DNA of 64,000 nt from positions 1,612,001 through 1,676,000 of the forward strand of contig NZ_JBHEQA010000001.1 of assembly GCF_043678055.1 (NCBI RefSeq), read 5' to 3'. The first letter of the stretch is position 1. Every line of letters begins with the position of its first letter. This document shows, in pieces, positions 9,752-22,500 of this stretch. This DNA is from Spongiimicrobium salis. Lineage in GTDB: Bacteria; Bacteroidota; Bacteroidia; Flavobacteriales; Flavobacteriaceae. The notes below the pieces were generated by a model. It was not told where the DNA came from and ran no database searches. It saw nothing but the letters and a program-made list of their open reading frames with translations. A program made the position numbers and the translations under genes.

Positions 9752-9753
9752 TT

Positions 9754-12700
9754 ATGCCACAAGATGCATTACAATCCATATTGACCGAAGCAGGGCTTGC
9801 CATAGCTCCCATTCGGTCTATAGATAGCCCTCAAAAGGCCGTGGCATTTTTCCGCAAATTGGGGTATGAGCTGCCAGAAGGAGCTTTTGGTACGGCTTTA
9901 TCGGATTTGGCCACAGAAGTAACAGAACTCGTTACTGGCATACAAAACTTAGTTGCGGCGACGGAAGATGAAGAGATTGTAGTGGCCTTGGCCGAAGTGC
10001 TCGTACGATTTGGCACTACGGTGAACGCCATTGTGCAATTGAATGAGCAGATAAAATCCAATGGAAATGCAGGTATTCCAAATATAAACGATCTACCAAG
10101 GCGTTTGACAGATTTTCTGCTGTTGGAGTATTTTGAGGTGCAAAAACCCCAACTCCATGATACCCTATTTCTTCTGGGGCTGGTGGAAAGGGAACCCGAA
10201 GCAGGGCCCGGACAACCGAGTAGAAGCATCCTTTGGGACCGATTTGGAGTATTGTTTACCGATCCCCGACAAATTTTTAATGAGGTCTACCAATGGGAAA
10301 CTGATTTTGATGCCGACAAATTTTTATTCCGATTGGAGCGCTTGATGAAATCATCCGGACTTCCAGGAGGGCTATATCCCCAAGCCGAGACTACCAAAGC
10401 ACTTCTGGGAAATACGATAGCCAATCAGAAAGAACTGCGATTTCCCTTTTTCCAAAAAGGATTTACGGCGGAGACCTACGCTCAATTTGGGGTTACATTT
10501 TCTCCGGTGGATGCTCAAGGTCCCCAGAAAAGAGGAATCGCATTATTGCCTTATCTCATGGGCGCAGCGGAATTTCAATTCGATGTATGCGATAAAGGAG
10601 AGCTATTATTTGAGTCTACCGCAGATATTAAAGGTATTGGCCTTGTCCTAAGACCCCCGTTCCAAGCGGAAGGCATTTTGGGTCTTACGGCAAATTATCT
10701 TGCCACTATCCAGATTCGGGAGAAACCGGAAAAGTCGGAAGAACTGATTCTCGTTGGATCTAGGGAAGGCACACGCCTTTCCTTGAAGGGATTGGGCGTA
10801 AAATGGTTTATAGGCAATGCAGGTGGGAATCTCGATTTGGGAATAGAGGGAGAAATTCAGGTCATTCGATTGGTAATCAAGGGAGGAGATGGCGATGGAT
10901 TTTTACAGCAGATACTTTCTGGGGTTAATGTACAGATCGATTCGCATTTGGCCTTTAAAATCAGCTTATTGCATGGATTTAGTATTTCCGGGGGATCACA
11001 GTTTAATATTCATATCCCTACCCATATCGAATTGGGCCCATTGGCTATTGAGGGATTGACCCTTGGCTTGAGTCCTGGTGCAGAACAGTTTGATTTGAAC
11101 GTGGGAGCGAATATGAAGGTCACTTTAGGGCCCTTTGTTGGTGTAGTTGAAAATATTGGCTTGAAAGCCGCATTGGAGTTTGAACAAGGAAATTTGGGTG
11201 TGGCCAATCTAGATGTTGGTTTTAAACCCCCTACAGGAATAGGGCTCTCCTTAGATACCGGCATCGTCAAAGGAGGAGGATATCTCTTCTTTGACCCTGA
11301 TAATGAACGTTATGGAGGGGCTTTGGAATTGGAAATTCAGGGAACACTGTTGGTCACGGCCATAGGATTGATCACTACCCGAATGCCAGATGGCTCTAAA
11401 GGGTTCTCCCTCCTACTAATGATCAATGTACAGTTTACCCCTGGGATTGTCTTGGGAATGGGCTTCTTTTTGAGTGGTCTTGGCGGTTTGATCGGCATCC
11501 ACAGAACAGTAGAGGTTGAGGTGCTGCGACAAGGGGTACGACAAGGAGGCATCGATCATATTATGTTCCCAGAGGATGTGGTGGAAAATATCAGTAGGAT
11601 CATCACCGATCTTAGGGCCATTTTTCCCCCAAAGGAAGATCAATTCATCATTGGCCTTATGGCCAAGATTACCTGGAGTGTCCCAACACTAATTAGCATA
11701 GAGTTTGGCCTCTTGGTAGAGTTCGCCAATCCGGTAAGAATTGCCATTTTAGGGGTAATTAAGGCCGTAATCCCCACAGAGGAGGCCGCCATTTTAAAGC
11801 TACAAGTGAACTTCCTTGGGGTCATCGATTTTGAAAAAGGGGAACTCTCTTTTGATGCTAGTTTGGAAGGTTCGCGTATTCTCACCTTTACCTTGGAAGG
11901 GGATATGGCTTTACGGTTAAGTTGGGGAGAAAAAAAGGCTTTTGTACTTTCTGTAGGCGGTTTCCACCCTTCTTTCAATCCACCGGCCCATCTCAACCTA
12001 GGCGTTATGAAGCGCCTTACCCTAAGTATTTTGAGTGGTAACCCCAGCTTGGTATTGACCAGCTATTTTGCCATTACCTCTAATACGGTACAATTTGGGG
12101 CTGCCATTGATTTTTCCTTTAGGATCTCTAAATTCAGTATCATCGGCTATTTTGGTTTTGATGTACTTTTCCAATTTTCCCCATTCCGATTTATTGCCGG
12201 TATCCGTGCGGGAATTGAAGTAAAACTGGGAAGCAGTACCCTCTTTTCCATTACATTGGATTTTGAATTGCAGGGCCCCACTCCTTGGGTGGCCAGTGGA
12301 ACGGCTTCCTTTAAGGTCTTATTTATCAAGATCAAAGTGCGTTTTAATGAAACTTGGGGAGAACGCAGGGAAGTTATGGAGGCAACGATTCCCATACTTC
12401 CTAAAATATTGGATGCCCTTACAGAAGCCAGCAATTGGTCCGCTATCATTACCACCAATAAAAACCTCTTGGTGTCCCTCAAAGAAGCGGAGATGGAAGA
12501 GGGCGCCCTACTGATGCAATCCATGGGGTCCCTACAGATCAATCAAACCATCGTACCCTTGGATTTGCTGATTTCCAAATATGGGAATCACAGACCAGAG
12601 GATATTAAAAGAGTAAACATTTCCCAAGTACGGATCGGAGGATCGATCATGGAAATTGAGAAGGTAAAAGACACTTTTGTTCCTGCCGGCTATAAGGAGA

Positions 12701-13188
12701 TGGAGGATCAGGACAAATTGAGTTCTCCTTCCTATGTGGAAGAAGATAGTGGTGTACGCACAAAAAGTACAGATGCACTGCATATGAATTATGCCATAAA
12801 CAGACCGGTGAACTACGAACAACGGGTTTCGGACTATGACAGGGAATCCGAAACGCCCTATGCACTGTATTCGCCCTATAGTTTGGATACTTGGGAAGAT
12901 GATGCCCTAATGTTCCGAAACATGGCTAAAGGCGGTGCTGTAGGAAAATCGCCCCTATCCATACAACTGCGAGAGAAAAAAGAAGGGCATCTCGCCAAAG
13001 TAAGCCTAGAAGACCCTCCCTTCAGTATTATGAACACCTATGATTTGCAAAAGATCCAATTGCCCCATTTTGATAGGGGAAGCCAATCGGAAGCTGATCA
13101 AGCCCTGAAAGAATTGTTGGTAGCACAACCAGCGTTACGAGGAAAACTACAAGTAGTTCCTTTAGATGAATTAGAAGAAGTACTATAA
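9754..13188 (+). CDS. DUF6603-like giant beta-rich protein, copy 2
   Basis: This 1144-residue protein is the paralogue of the one at 3270-6680, with the same order of blocks: KGGGYLFFDPDNERYGGAL (about 504-522), AIGLITTRMPDG, ITDLRAIFPP, SVGGFHPSF, YFAITSNTVQFGA, GFDVLFQFSPFRFIAGI and the tail LQVVPLDEL. The middle third is nearly identical to copy 1 by eye, while the first 300 and last 250 residues differ more. That pattern suggests an old duplication with a constrained core and specialised ends. It starts two bases after the preceding stop, so translation is probably coupled. No signal peptide. Function unknown. Confidence 0.75.
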   Translation: MPQDALQSILTEAGLAIAPIRSIDSPQKAVAFFRKLGYELPEGAFGTALSDLATEVTELVTGIQNLVAATEDEEIVVALAEVLVRFGTTVNAIVQLNEQIKSNGNAGIPNINDLPRRLTDFLLLEYFEVQKPQLHDTLFLLGLVEREPEAGPGQPSRSILWDRFGVLFTDPRQIFNEVYQWETDFDADKFLFRLERLMKSSGLPGGLYPQAETTKALLGNTIANQKELRFPFFQKGFTAETYAQFGVTFSPVDAQGPQKRGIALLPYLMGAAEFQFDVCDKGELLFESTADIKGIGLVLRPPFQAEGILGLTANYLATIQIREKPEKSEELILVGSREGTRLSLKGLGVKWFIGNAGGNLDLGIEGEIQVIRLVIKGGDGDGFLQQILSGVNVQIDSHLAFKISLLHGFSISGGSQFNIHIPTHIELGPLAIEGLTLGLSPGAEQFDLNVGANMKVTLGPFVGVVENIGLKAALEFEQGNLGVANLDVGFKPPTGIGLSLDTGIVKGGGYLFFDPDNERYGGALELEIQGTLLVTAIGLITTRMPDGSKGFSLLLMINVQFTPGIVLGMGFFLSGLGGLIGIHRTVEVEVLRQGVRQGGIDHIMFPEDVVENISRIITDLRAIFPPKEDQFIIGLMAKITWSVPTLISIEFGLLVEFANPVRIAILGVIKAVIPTEEAAILKLQVNFLGVIDFEKGELSFDASLEGSRILTFTLEGDMALRLSWGEKKAFVLSVGGFHPSFNPPAHLNLGVMKRLTLSILSGNPSLVLTSYFAITSNTVQFGAAIDFSFRISKFSIIGYFGFDVLFQFSPFRFIAGIRAGIEVKLGSSTLFSITLDFELQGPTPWVASGTASFKVLFIKIKVRFNETWGERREVMEATIPILPKILDALTEASNWSAIITTNKNLLVSLKEAEMEEGALLMQSMGSLQINQTIVPLDLLISKYGNHRPEDIKRVNISQVRIGGSIMEIEKVKDTFVPAGYKEMEDQDKLSSPSYVEEDSGVRTKSTDALHMNYAINRPVNYEQRVSDYDRESETPYALYSPYSLDTWEDDALMFRNMAKGGAVGKSPLSIQLREKKEGHLAKVSLEDPPFSIMNTYDLQKIQLPHFDRGSQSEADQALKELLVAQPALRGKLQVVPLDELEEVL

Positions 13189-13200
13189 AAAAGTGATATT

Positions 13201-16200
13201 ATGAGTGATTTAGCCCATTATTCCTTTCTGCCCTGGTTGCGGCAAGGCCTGTCCACCAAAATTGAGGAGAAAGACACCCTTGGAAGAAGTGGCACAGGTT
13301 TGGACGACGCCATTGTTAGGGCAACTTTGAAAGTTGATGTTACTGTAGAAGATACCAGTATTGAGGATGATAGTGTCAATGAGACCTTCATTAGCAAGAA
13401 TGTACACTTGGTAGGGCCAGGTGATATTGTTGGATTGAGCGACCGCGCTATTGTACAGACCAATCCCAGAAAGAATATCACGAATTTTGAAGCCAATAGT
13501 TTGGTCTATATCGATTTTTATGAAGAGGACTTTTTATGGCGTTATACCCCGGCAAATCCGGATACCGATACTCCACTCTCTGCAAGACGTTTGCGTCCAT
13601 GGCTGACCCTATTGGTGTTAAAGGAAACTGAATTTGAGCTTCAGAAAAATCCGGAAGGTTTGGCCGCATTGATTATCAATGATACCGCCAAGGATCATGT
13701 TTTTCCAAGGCACACGGAAACTTGGGCGTGGGGACATGTGCAAATGAACCAGCCCCTGTCAAATAATCAGGGCAATGCCCTTACGGATGAAGTGAACAAT
13801 TCGCTCGAAGAAGACCCGGACAATGGTATTTCAAGGCTATTATGCCCTAGAAAACTGGTAAAATCAACAGCTTATAGTGCGTTCTTGATTCCTGCCTTCG
13901 AAACGGGGCGATTGGCCGGATTGGGAGAAGCCGTCACCGGAATAAAAGCGCAAGATCCTTCGTGGCGTACGGAAGCGAATGGAACAGTTTCCTTTTCCCA
14001 AACACGACCGGGACATTTTCCGGTATACCATCAATGGTCCTTTCATACCGGAGAATTTGGAGATTTCGAAAGCTTAGTGGCCGTATTGGAGCCCATTGTC
14101 ATGGAGAACGATTCTGGTAAAATGGCCATGGACATTCAATCCCCAGGCTTTGCTTTGGATGGTGTTTCAGAATCCAAAACGTTGGGAATGGAAGGTGCGC
14201 TAAAACCGCCCGGGGCGCAGCCAGATGTATGGCCTAAACCTGGAGGAGACAAAGATTTTGAAACAGGACTTCAACAACTGCTTAATTTTTCCCATGACAG
14301 TACAGAAAAGAATCCTGCTAGCGGGCATTTAACGAACAATCCTTTTTACAGTATACCGCTACAAGAAGACCCGGTTTTGGTACCCCCCACCTACGGTTTA
14401 CATCACGCCATGATCAAAAAATTGGGATCTAGGCGAGGACAACGGAATCCCAAATGGATCGAAAGCCTCAACAAAAACCCAACACTTCGCGCTACTGCGG
14501 GATTGGGAACTAAAACCGTACAGGATAAACAAGAGCATCTAATGCACAGGGCTTGGCAGCAGATCGGGGAGGTAAATGATGCCAATCAAAAAATAAGGGA
14601 GGCCGAATTGGCCAAAATGGCGAGTCGTGCCCTTTTCAACAAACATATTACTTCGGCTACTTTTGATAAAGGACTGGCTAGAACTTCGGCCTTTCACAAG
14701 CGTATTTTAAACCAAACGGGAACAAAAACCATACAGACCGATTTTGAGGAGAGTCGTGTTCCTTTAGCGGCAAAAAGTGCCGCTTTTAAACGTCTTACAA
14801 GGCCAGGGAAAAAAGGGAATAAAATTATGAACAAGTTAAGCGACCCCACCATTGACTTTCAAAAAAACCTATTGCTGAATTTCAATGCAGATAATGCTTC
14901 CGTTGCCCTCATGGCTGCAGGACTTAAGAAAGCCCCGGAAAATACCCTTACCCTAGCTGCTGTAGATGCCGCGATTGACGATGCGGTAACGAACTATCAG
15001 ACAGATGATAAGAATATTGCCCAAGAAACTTTTTTTAGGATTGTTGGAATAGCGGACATGGACACGCTGAACAGGAACAGTTTGAGGAATACGCTCAACA
15101 ATCTCACAGACCCCGTTCCGTCGGCTGGCATAAAAACCCTTGTTGAAGGCGTAATTACCGATATTCTTACGTATCAGAAGAATGCAGATAATTTGGGATT
15201 CATAGAAATTTCTATAAAAATTGCTCGCTATAAAGAGGTTTTTGGGGAGACTTCTACTTCAAAATTCTATGAATCCATTAAGGTGAGCCGTCCTTTGGAA
15301 GATGAGGACAATGGAAAAGAGAGTTTCTCCTCTGCCACTTCTTCGCAGGACCTGAAATCATTTCAGGAGATGTATGGGAATTTAAGCGAAAAGGCTACAG
15401 GATTGCAGGGTCCAGAGACATTGCCCATAATCAACCAACTGGACAGTGTTTATCTCAACTTAAGGCAAAAATTAGACCCCAAACGTACTGTAGAACGAAA
15501 GATCAGTAGGCGTATCAAAGTCTGGGACAACGGAAAGTTGGTGCCTATTCCCAAGCTAAAGCCCATTATGGCACATCCGGAGTTTCCGGAAGCCGTTTAT
15601 GAGTATCTAGGGAAGATTTCTCAAAATTTTATTCTTCCCAATATTGACCAGTTGCCCAATAACTCTTTGACTTTGTTGGAGTCCAATCAACGTTTTATTG
15701 AAGCTTATATGGCAGGATTAAATCATGAGATGGCGCGAGAATTGGTATGGAGAGAATTCCCTACCGACAAAAGAGGCACTTATTTCAGGCAATTTTGGAA
15801 TGTAAAGGACAATCTTCTGGCTGAAGAGGGCAGTTCTCAGTTAGACATCAAAAAAATGCATACTTGGAAGGGTGCTTTAGGAACGCATAGTGCTAAGGAC
15901 AAGCCCGCAAATCTTGTATTGGTCGTTCGAGGGGAACTCCTGAATAAATACCCCAACACTATGGTTTATGCCCAAAAAGCCAAGTATCATCCCAATAAGC
16001 CCAGTGAGGCCAGGGAACTTCCAGGTTCTATTAGCCCGGAGAACACCAAATTCCCTTTGTTTTCTGCAGAATTGGAACCAGACATCATGCTTTTTGGCTT
16101 TGATCTGGACGCAGAGGAAGCGAAAGGAATTCGTGTACAGAATGACAATGCCGCAGTAAATAATGATGATGCGGGTTGGTTCTTTGTATTCAAAGAACGT

Positions 16201-16509
16201 CCCGGACAAATCACTTTTGGACTTGATGATTTTACCGATGACCTTGGAAACCGGGTGATGCCCGGAGAGAATAATACGGAGGAAACCTTGGATAGCTGGA
16301 ACGACTTGGCCTGGGAACATCTTGTGGATGAGATGGAAACTTTAGAAGAGTATCAAATCAATTTTGAGAAGAATTTGGCGCTTGAAAATCCAGATTTGCT
16401 CGATGACATACCCGACCCCACTTGGGGTAGCAATTCGGCCGATCTTGCCTCTATTTTATACCAGAACCCCGTCATCTTTGCACGTCATGCCGCTGAAATG
16501 CTGCCGTAA
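13201..16509 (+). CDS. large protein of the giant-protein operon (FLPWLRQGL / GLNHEMARE family)
   Basis: The 1102-residue product has no family name I can give with confidence. Conserved-looking blocks are SFLPWLRQGL at residues 8-17, RLRPWLTLLVLKETEFEL at about 130-147, and SNQRFIEAYMAGLNHEMARE continuing into a WREFPTDKRGTYFRQFW block at about 828-868. The last blocks are familiar from large uncharacterised proteins of Actinomycetota and other phyla that occur beside PhoD-like and DUF6603 genes; this is recollection, not a search. The C-terminal part contains WFFVFKERPGQITFGLDD near residue 995. No signal peptide or membrane segment is seen. Gaps of 12 and 17 bases to its neighbours place it firmly in the operon. 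Confidence 0.7.
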   Translation: MSDLAHYSFLPWLRQGLSTKIEEKDTLGRSGTGLDDAIVRATLKVDVTVEDTSIEDDSVNETFISKNVHLVGPGDIVGLSDRAIVQTNPRKNITNFEANSLVYIDFYEEDFLWRYTPANPDTDTPLSARRLRPWLTLLVLKETEFELQKNPEGLAALIINDTAKDHVFPRHTETWAWGHVQMNQPLSNNQGNALTDEVNNSLEEDPDNGISRLLCPRKLVKSTAYSAFLIPAFETGRLAGLGEAVTGIKAQDPSWRTEANGTVSFSQTRPGHFPVYHQWSFHTGEFGDFESLVAVLEPIVMENDSGKMAMDIQSPGFALDGVSESKTLGMEGALKPPGAQPDVWPKPGGDKDFETGLQQLLNFSHDSTEKNPASGHLTNNPFYSIPLQEDPVLVPPTYGLHHAMIKKLGSRRGQRNPKWIESLNKNPTLRATAGLGTKTVQDKQEHLMHRAWQQIGEVNDANQKIREAELAKMASRALFNKHITSATFDKGLARTSAFHKRILNQTGTKTIQTDFEESRVPLAAKSAAFKRLTRPGKKGNKIMNKLSDPTIDFQKNLLLNFNADNASVALMAAGLKKAPENTLTLAAVDAAIDDAVTNYQTDDKNIAQETFFRIVGIADMDTLNRNSLRNTLNNLTDPVPSAGIKTLVEGVITDILTYQKNADNLGFIEISIKIARYKEVFGETSTSKFYESIKVSRPLEDEDNGKESFSSATSSQDLKSFQEMYGNLSEKATGLQGPETLPIINQLDSVYLNLRQKLDPKRTVERKISRRIKVWDNGKLVPIPKLKPIMAHPEFPEAVYEYLGKISQNFILPNIDQLPNNSLTLLESNQRFIEAYMAGLNHEMARELVWREFPTDKRGTYFRQFWNVKDNLLAEEGSSQLDIKKMHTWKGALGTHSAKDKPANLVLVVRGELLNKYPNTMVYAQKAKYHPNKPSEARELPGSISPENTKFPLFSAELEPDIMLFGFDLDAEEAKGIRVQNDNAAVNNDDAGWFFVFKERPGQITFGLDDFTDDLGNRVMPGENNTEETLDSWNDLAWEHLVDEMETLEEYQINFEKNLALENPDLLDDIPDPTWGSNSADLASILYQNPVIFARHAAEMLP

Positions 16510-16526
16510 ATCTAAAAACTAAAAAA

Positions 16527-19500
16527 ATGAGCACTCCTATAACCGCAAACTATACAGACCCCTTATTGGATAGCATAAAGGCCCGGGTAAACACAAAAAA
16601 GGACAACATCCCATTTTTGTTGCTTCCCGTGCGCTTGGAAACCCGTTTTATGAAGGTCCAAAAATCGATTTTTTCGGAACCTGTAAGTCCGTTTGAACAA
16701 TTTTTGGAATTGTTTGGCAACATTAATATTTCCTTATTGGAGGGCGAAAGGCAATTGACTCCTGTGCAAGTTCGAAACAAGTATGTAAAGATAATAGCAC
16801 AGCTCAAGGCCTTAAATTTGGGTTTGAAGAATGCCCAAAAAATGACCGCTCAAGAAATACATTGGCTCAAACAACAACATACGATTACACAGAAAGAAGG
16901 GGGCCGTGCCGCCCGCCGTATTCGAGCCCATAGAACCCAGCAATTGGCATTGGTACGAGGTTTGGTTACCCTTAAACGGCGCATAGATGGCTTAGGAAAA
17001 ACAAAGGACAACACCTACCGGGCCGCAAGCAATTTTATAGAGAGGCTTCATTATTTTAATAGGAAATGGAGTGCGATAGGAGGAAAAAACATGCCCTATT
17101 CCAATCCTAGAATGAAAAAGCGACTGTATCAATATTTATCATCGAGCTTAGCAGAAATAACAGCCTTTTATGCGTTGGGAGAAAATGCTATTGAGGAGCT
17201 AAGGGCCGTTCGAAAGAATCAAGTAGATCAGATTGAAAAACTGCTTCAAGAGATATCTTCAAACATGGAGCGCGCTCCAAGACGCTTGGCATCCTTTTTT
17301 AGAGATGGGAATTGGGAAAAATTCTTAACGCGTATGAATTTGAATATCCATACCAAGATACTTCCTGAAGCACAAGATTTTTCAAGAATCATACGAACAA
17401 GATTGCGACTCTTGGAAAAATACAGGCAAAGCAGCGCCAAGGAAATTTATTTCAAGGGGATTCAGACCATGGTAGACCTGAAACGGTTTAATGAACATCA
17501 TTTTAAAGGGTATGAAGATGTTAAAAAATCAAGAAAAAAACTAGATGCTAGAGTAAAATCCCTAGCAAAAATGACCGATCAAGCGGTATCCGCACAACCC
17601 GATCAGATACAGCGTATACAATCACTTTGGAGATCTTTGAACCCTTTACTGGAGCAATACCAAACCAAAGTAAATACACACCCAAGTTCAAATAACAGCC
17701 AGCGCTTTGGAATAAATCTTACAGTCAATTTTGTAGATACTACGGCAAAAAGGGCCATTGCTGGCTTAAATAGCAAGAACCCAAAAAAGTTCACCTATTT
17801 TAACCCCCAAGAGATTAAGGAGAGTACCAATTTCTATCTTGCTTCACATCAAGAGGTACAGGAATTGAAAATTGCGGCGGAAGGATTGGCAAATGGAAAT
17901 GCAACTTCAAAAGAAATAGAGGCATTTACGGCCAAAGTGATTCAAGTGGGCAATCAGTTTAAAATTGCTTCCCGTAAGAATGTCGTACTTCCCGAAGCGG
18001 ATAAGAACACTCTGGGAAATGATCTAAAGACTCTGAAGCGCATAGCAGCCAGCGTAGGCCCGACTACGGAAAAAAGTATAGCGGAAATGGAAGCCGTGGT
18101 GGCCAATGACTTTGTTGAACTACCCAGTGTTTCTGGTCTTCCTGAAGGCTTCAGCACCCCCCCGGTTTTAGTAAACCCAACCAAGACAAAAAATGAGCTT
18201 TGGCTGCGTATTTTCCCGGATGATATCCATGTACATACGCATGAAGAAGGCCTTACGGAGAATGAAATCCGATTGGGAAAAGACTTTTGGACCTATTATT
18301 GGATGGCTAGTGGCGAGAAGGATTTGGAGACTACCGCTTGGCGCGGCTTACGATTGGCTTTAGGGGTACGCAGAGCGGCATGGGTCGCAAAAAAGCTACA
18401 ACCCAGGGAACATCGCTATAAAAACAAACGTCCTTTTTTTCAAAATGTACCTTCCAAAACCATAATTGGATTGGTGCAGCAGTTGAAGGAAGTACACGGC
18501 ATGCTAAAAGCAGTGACTATAGACGATCCTTATGATGATATTGAACATAAAATTGATACGGCGCAGGTTCAAAACAAGCTTAAAGCGATTTTGACCAAGG
18601 CAAAGACCATAGTTAAGGAGCAACTGCATTTTTTACAAAAAACAAGTACGCCCTTACGCCGAATAGAAGGTATTTTATACCTTATCCAAGAGGCCATTGC
18701 AAAGTTGGACCAACAAGCAATGAATGTGCATAATGCGAGCTTGATGCAAGTGCAGAACATTTTTGAGACCTACTCCCAGATTCGCGAGCATTTTTCCAAA
18801 ATAAAGGCGTTGAGCGCAAAAGATTATGCGGAAACCACGCCCATTCCCCTTACCTTCCCCAGGGTAGCTACGAAGAAAGAAGACTGGACCACGGCTCCCC
18901 ATGCCAGAACTTTACCCGATCGTTTTGTGGCGATCACAATTCAAAAGGGTCAGTATAAACATATTGCTGTCGGAAAACCCGTGCCCCAAAACCTTCAATT
19001 GGGACTTGATCCCAAGAAGTTTGATTTAGAAGATGTTTTTCAATTGGATGAAGAGGGAAATCTTCAAGTAGATGAAGGAATGCTATGGATGACCGATTAT
19101 CAAGAGGCCGTTAGATTGGGAATGGGAATTACACTTCCCCTGACCACTGAGGAAGCCGCAGAAGGTTTTGACAAAGTATTGGTGATCGGCATTAAAGATA
19201 TCACGCCTACCAAGGCCCGAAATGAATTGGAAAAACTTTTGGAGAACCATAGGTTTTCTCCAGACGGGATGAGTGTGCTGAAAAAAGGAACACCCACCAA
19301 TAATACCGAAGAAGGTAAGGCCGGATATAATACTGCGGATGATAATGATGAAGACAGTTTCCATATAGAAATGAGCCAACAACTCTTTTCCAATGGGGCT
19401 CAAGGTTTTGAAATATCGGATGGACAACGCCTTGCCGCTGCACTAGGAGTACGTTCAAGGTTCTTTCAAAATGTGGAACATAGTGATGGAAGTCAAATTT

Positions 19501-22500
19501 CGGATGCCAAAGCCATGAACAAGGCCCTCTGGCATGCAACTGTTGGGCATACCATGACGGACATATGGGACAGTGTTTTCACCTATGATAATATTGACCG
19601 CACCCGTAAATTTTTCACCGAAAATGTTTTGGGGAGAGGGAATTTGCCTTCCCTTCGAATCGGGACACAACCCTATGGAATTTTGACCACAACAGCTTTT
19701 TCGAGACTGAGATATACCAATACTGGCGATAAAGATGTACCACCTAGCTTGAACAAAGCTAATTTTGAGAATCCTTCGGCGATCGAAAATCAACTGCAGT
19801 TGCGCTACAATATTCGTAAAAATGAATTGCTACAGTTTATGGACGTTCTCTGGTCTTTAATCCGTGCCGGAAACGTGAAACATTTGGGGAATGTCAAAGA
19901 TCAAAATCCCCAGCAACATTTTATGGAAATGTTGGGCTTAAATGCTACTACAGTAGAGTATTTCTTTAGATACGGCGTCAATATTGCTATGCGGGGACCT
20001 TCTGGAGACGATATGGATTTTAATGTGAACTTTAAAGATGAAGAATACAGCCCATCCGCCCTTTTGGGACTTTTTAAGAAGTTTTTGGATGAAGGATACT
20101 TCTACAATTCATTCCATTTTAGCGATGAGCAGTCTCCCAACAGTCATGAAGACACACAGAAGAACCTGAAAGCCTCACGAATTGCACGTCAATTTGAGAG
20201 TGCACGCCTGTTTACTTCCCGATTCTTGGACAAGCATGTGCGTTTGAATGGAGAGATGATCGATGGAGAAATGCTCTCCGAACAAAATACCTTGGCGCCC
20301 ATACCGGAAAGTGAGACGGACACCTATATTGATTGGTTATTGAAAAGTAACTTGTATACGATTTTATCGTCCAATCAGGCAGACGAATTGCCTTCTAGAT
20401 CCCTTCTGTTTCTGCTATTGCGCCAGTCATTGATGTCGGTATATAATGAGGCAGCGCTCAAAGTGATGCAAAAAGAGGACTTTTTCCCAGAAGCCTATGC
20501 CCGGGAAATTGGAAATAGAAAGAAATATTCTGTATACCATACCAAAAAAGGTCATATGACCTATATGTCCAGTTGGACTTTTCTCATGAAAGATATTGAT
20601 CGTTTGGATGGGTTGGACTATATTAAATTGGAAGGAAAACCTTTGTTCAACCATTTAAATGTGGGGCCTGCGGACAATAAGAAGTCCATGGCAGATTATT
20701 TGCGTCTCAGTGTATCTGGGAATACCAGTTCCCTTTTCAATAGTTTTTCCGGTAAGGCAGCCCATCTTCCCTACATTGATCGGATAAAAGAAGTGCAGGA
20801 AGCCTTAAAACATTTAAATACCTTATCCACAGCAAGTTTGGATGGCTTGTTGAAAGAACATTTAGATCTCTGTACCTATCGCTTGGATGCCTGGATGCTC
20901 GGACAGGGCAATGAACGATTGGAAAAACAACGATCTTCCCAGGCAAGCGGTATTCATTTGGGTGCTTTTGGGTGGGTAGAGGACCTTCGTCCGGGCGGGG
21001 AGCGAGCGGAAGCTCCGGATGTTCCAAAAGACCTTACCGCAAAAGGGGAACCCGTGTATACGGATGCCGATAATGAAGGCTTTATTCATGCGCCTTCCCT
21101 GAATCAGGCTATAGCGGCAGCCGTATTGCGCAGTGGATACAGTGCCAATTCCTCTTCGGAAGACCTATCCAATACCATGGCCGTGAACCTATCTTCCTCT
21201 AGGGTTAGAATGGCCCTAAATCTATTGAGCGGGGTTCAAAACGGCCTGGAAGTTGGGGCAGTATTGGGCTTTCAATTTGAAAGAGGCCTTCATGATCGTT
21301 ACGCCATAGCGGAATTGGACAAATTTATACAACCCTTCCGTAAAGAATTCCCCTTAACCATTCCTGTTGAAGTGGAAGCCAATGGTGCTGCTAGAGAGAC
21401 AACAGTGGTCAATGGAATGACCTTCTTAGACCGCATACAGGATTTTGTGGATGGCATAGATTTCAAAGGAGACAAGACCTTGTACGAGTTGTTTACCGAT
21501 GGAAATTTTGCACAATGTCCGCAATGGTTAAAAACATTTGTGAATACCCATGGAGGGGGTGATAATGAGCTAAGGGTCATTATCGCGGAAATTGACCGTA
21601 TGGCCAATGCCTTTGATGCTTTAGGAGATTTAGCATTGTCCGAAAGTGTGTATCAAATTGTACAAGGAAACCATGTACGGGCAGCGGCCATGGTGAATGC
21701 GTTGGCCGAAGGCAAAAATCCACCGATACCTCAAATTATAGATAGTCCACGTGCGGGAACTGTAGTGACACAACGAGTGACGATGAATTTAGATCCTATT
21801 GCCTCAGCGCAGGATGCGCAACCCGCTGGCTGGGATTTTGAGATGACGCCTAGGGCATTGGCCGAACCTTCCTTGAACAATTGGTTGGGGGAGCTTATGG
21901 GGAATCCCCAAAAGATACAATGTCTGGTTAGCTATATGGATGGGGACACCACTAAAAAAGAAATGGTAACCGTTGCCCATTTAAAACTACAACCTATAGA
22001 TTTTCTATACCTCTTGGGCAGTGCATCCCATGAGGGAAGTAGTGATTTAAATAAGCAAATTGCCTATTTTGTGCGAAAAGAACAGAATTTACCCCTATCC
22101 GTACCCTTACATTTGCAGTTTAAGGAAAGGGATGCAGGCTGGGACAATACCATAGTTTCTTTTTACGAAATACAACCCCTGTTGCAACAAATTTTGGAAA
22201 TGCTCAACGATGCTATTCCTTTAACGGCAACCGAATTGCAACTTCCTCCAGAGCAGCCCAAAAGAGAAAATCCCGGCGGGGTAAATGCCGATGAATTAAA
22301 GGATAGGATTAGCATAGCTTTACAGGAACAGCAGCAATTATCCGATCAAGTGTCAGCTTTGATTACCCCCTTGACCACCGATACGGATTTAGAAACGCTA
22401 TCTTTTTCACCTGCGGCATTGGATCAGATGCCCCAACTTTTGTTGAGAGCTTCCCAATTTGGAATCCCCAATAGTATTCCGGATGCGGTCATAGAATTGG

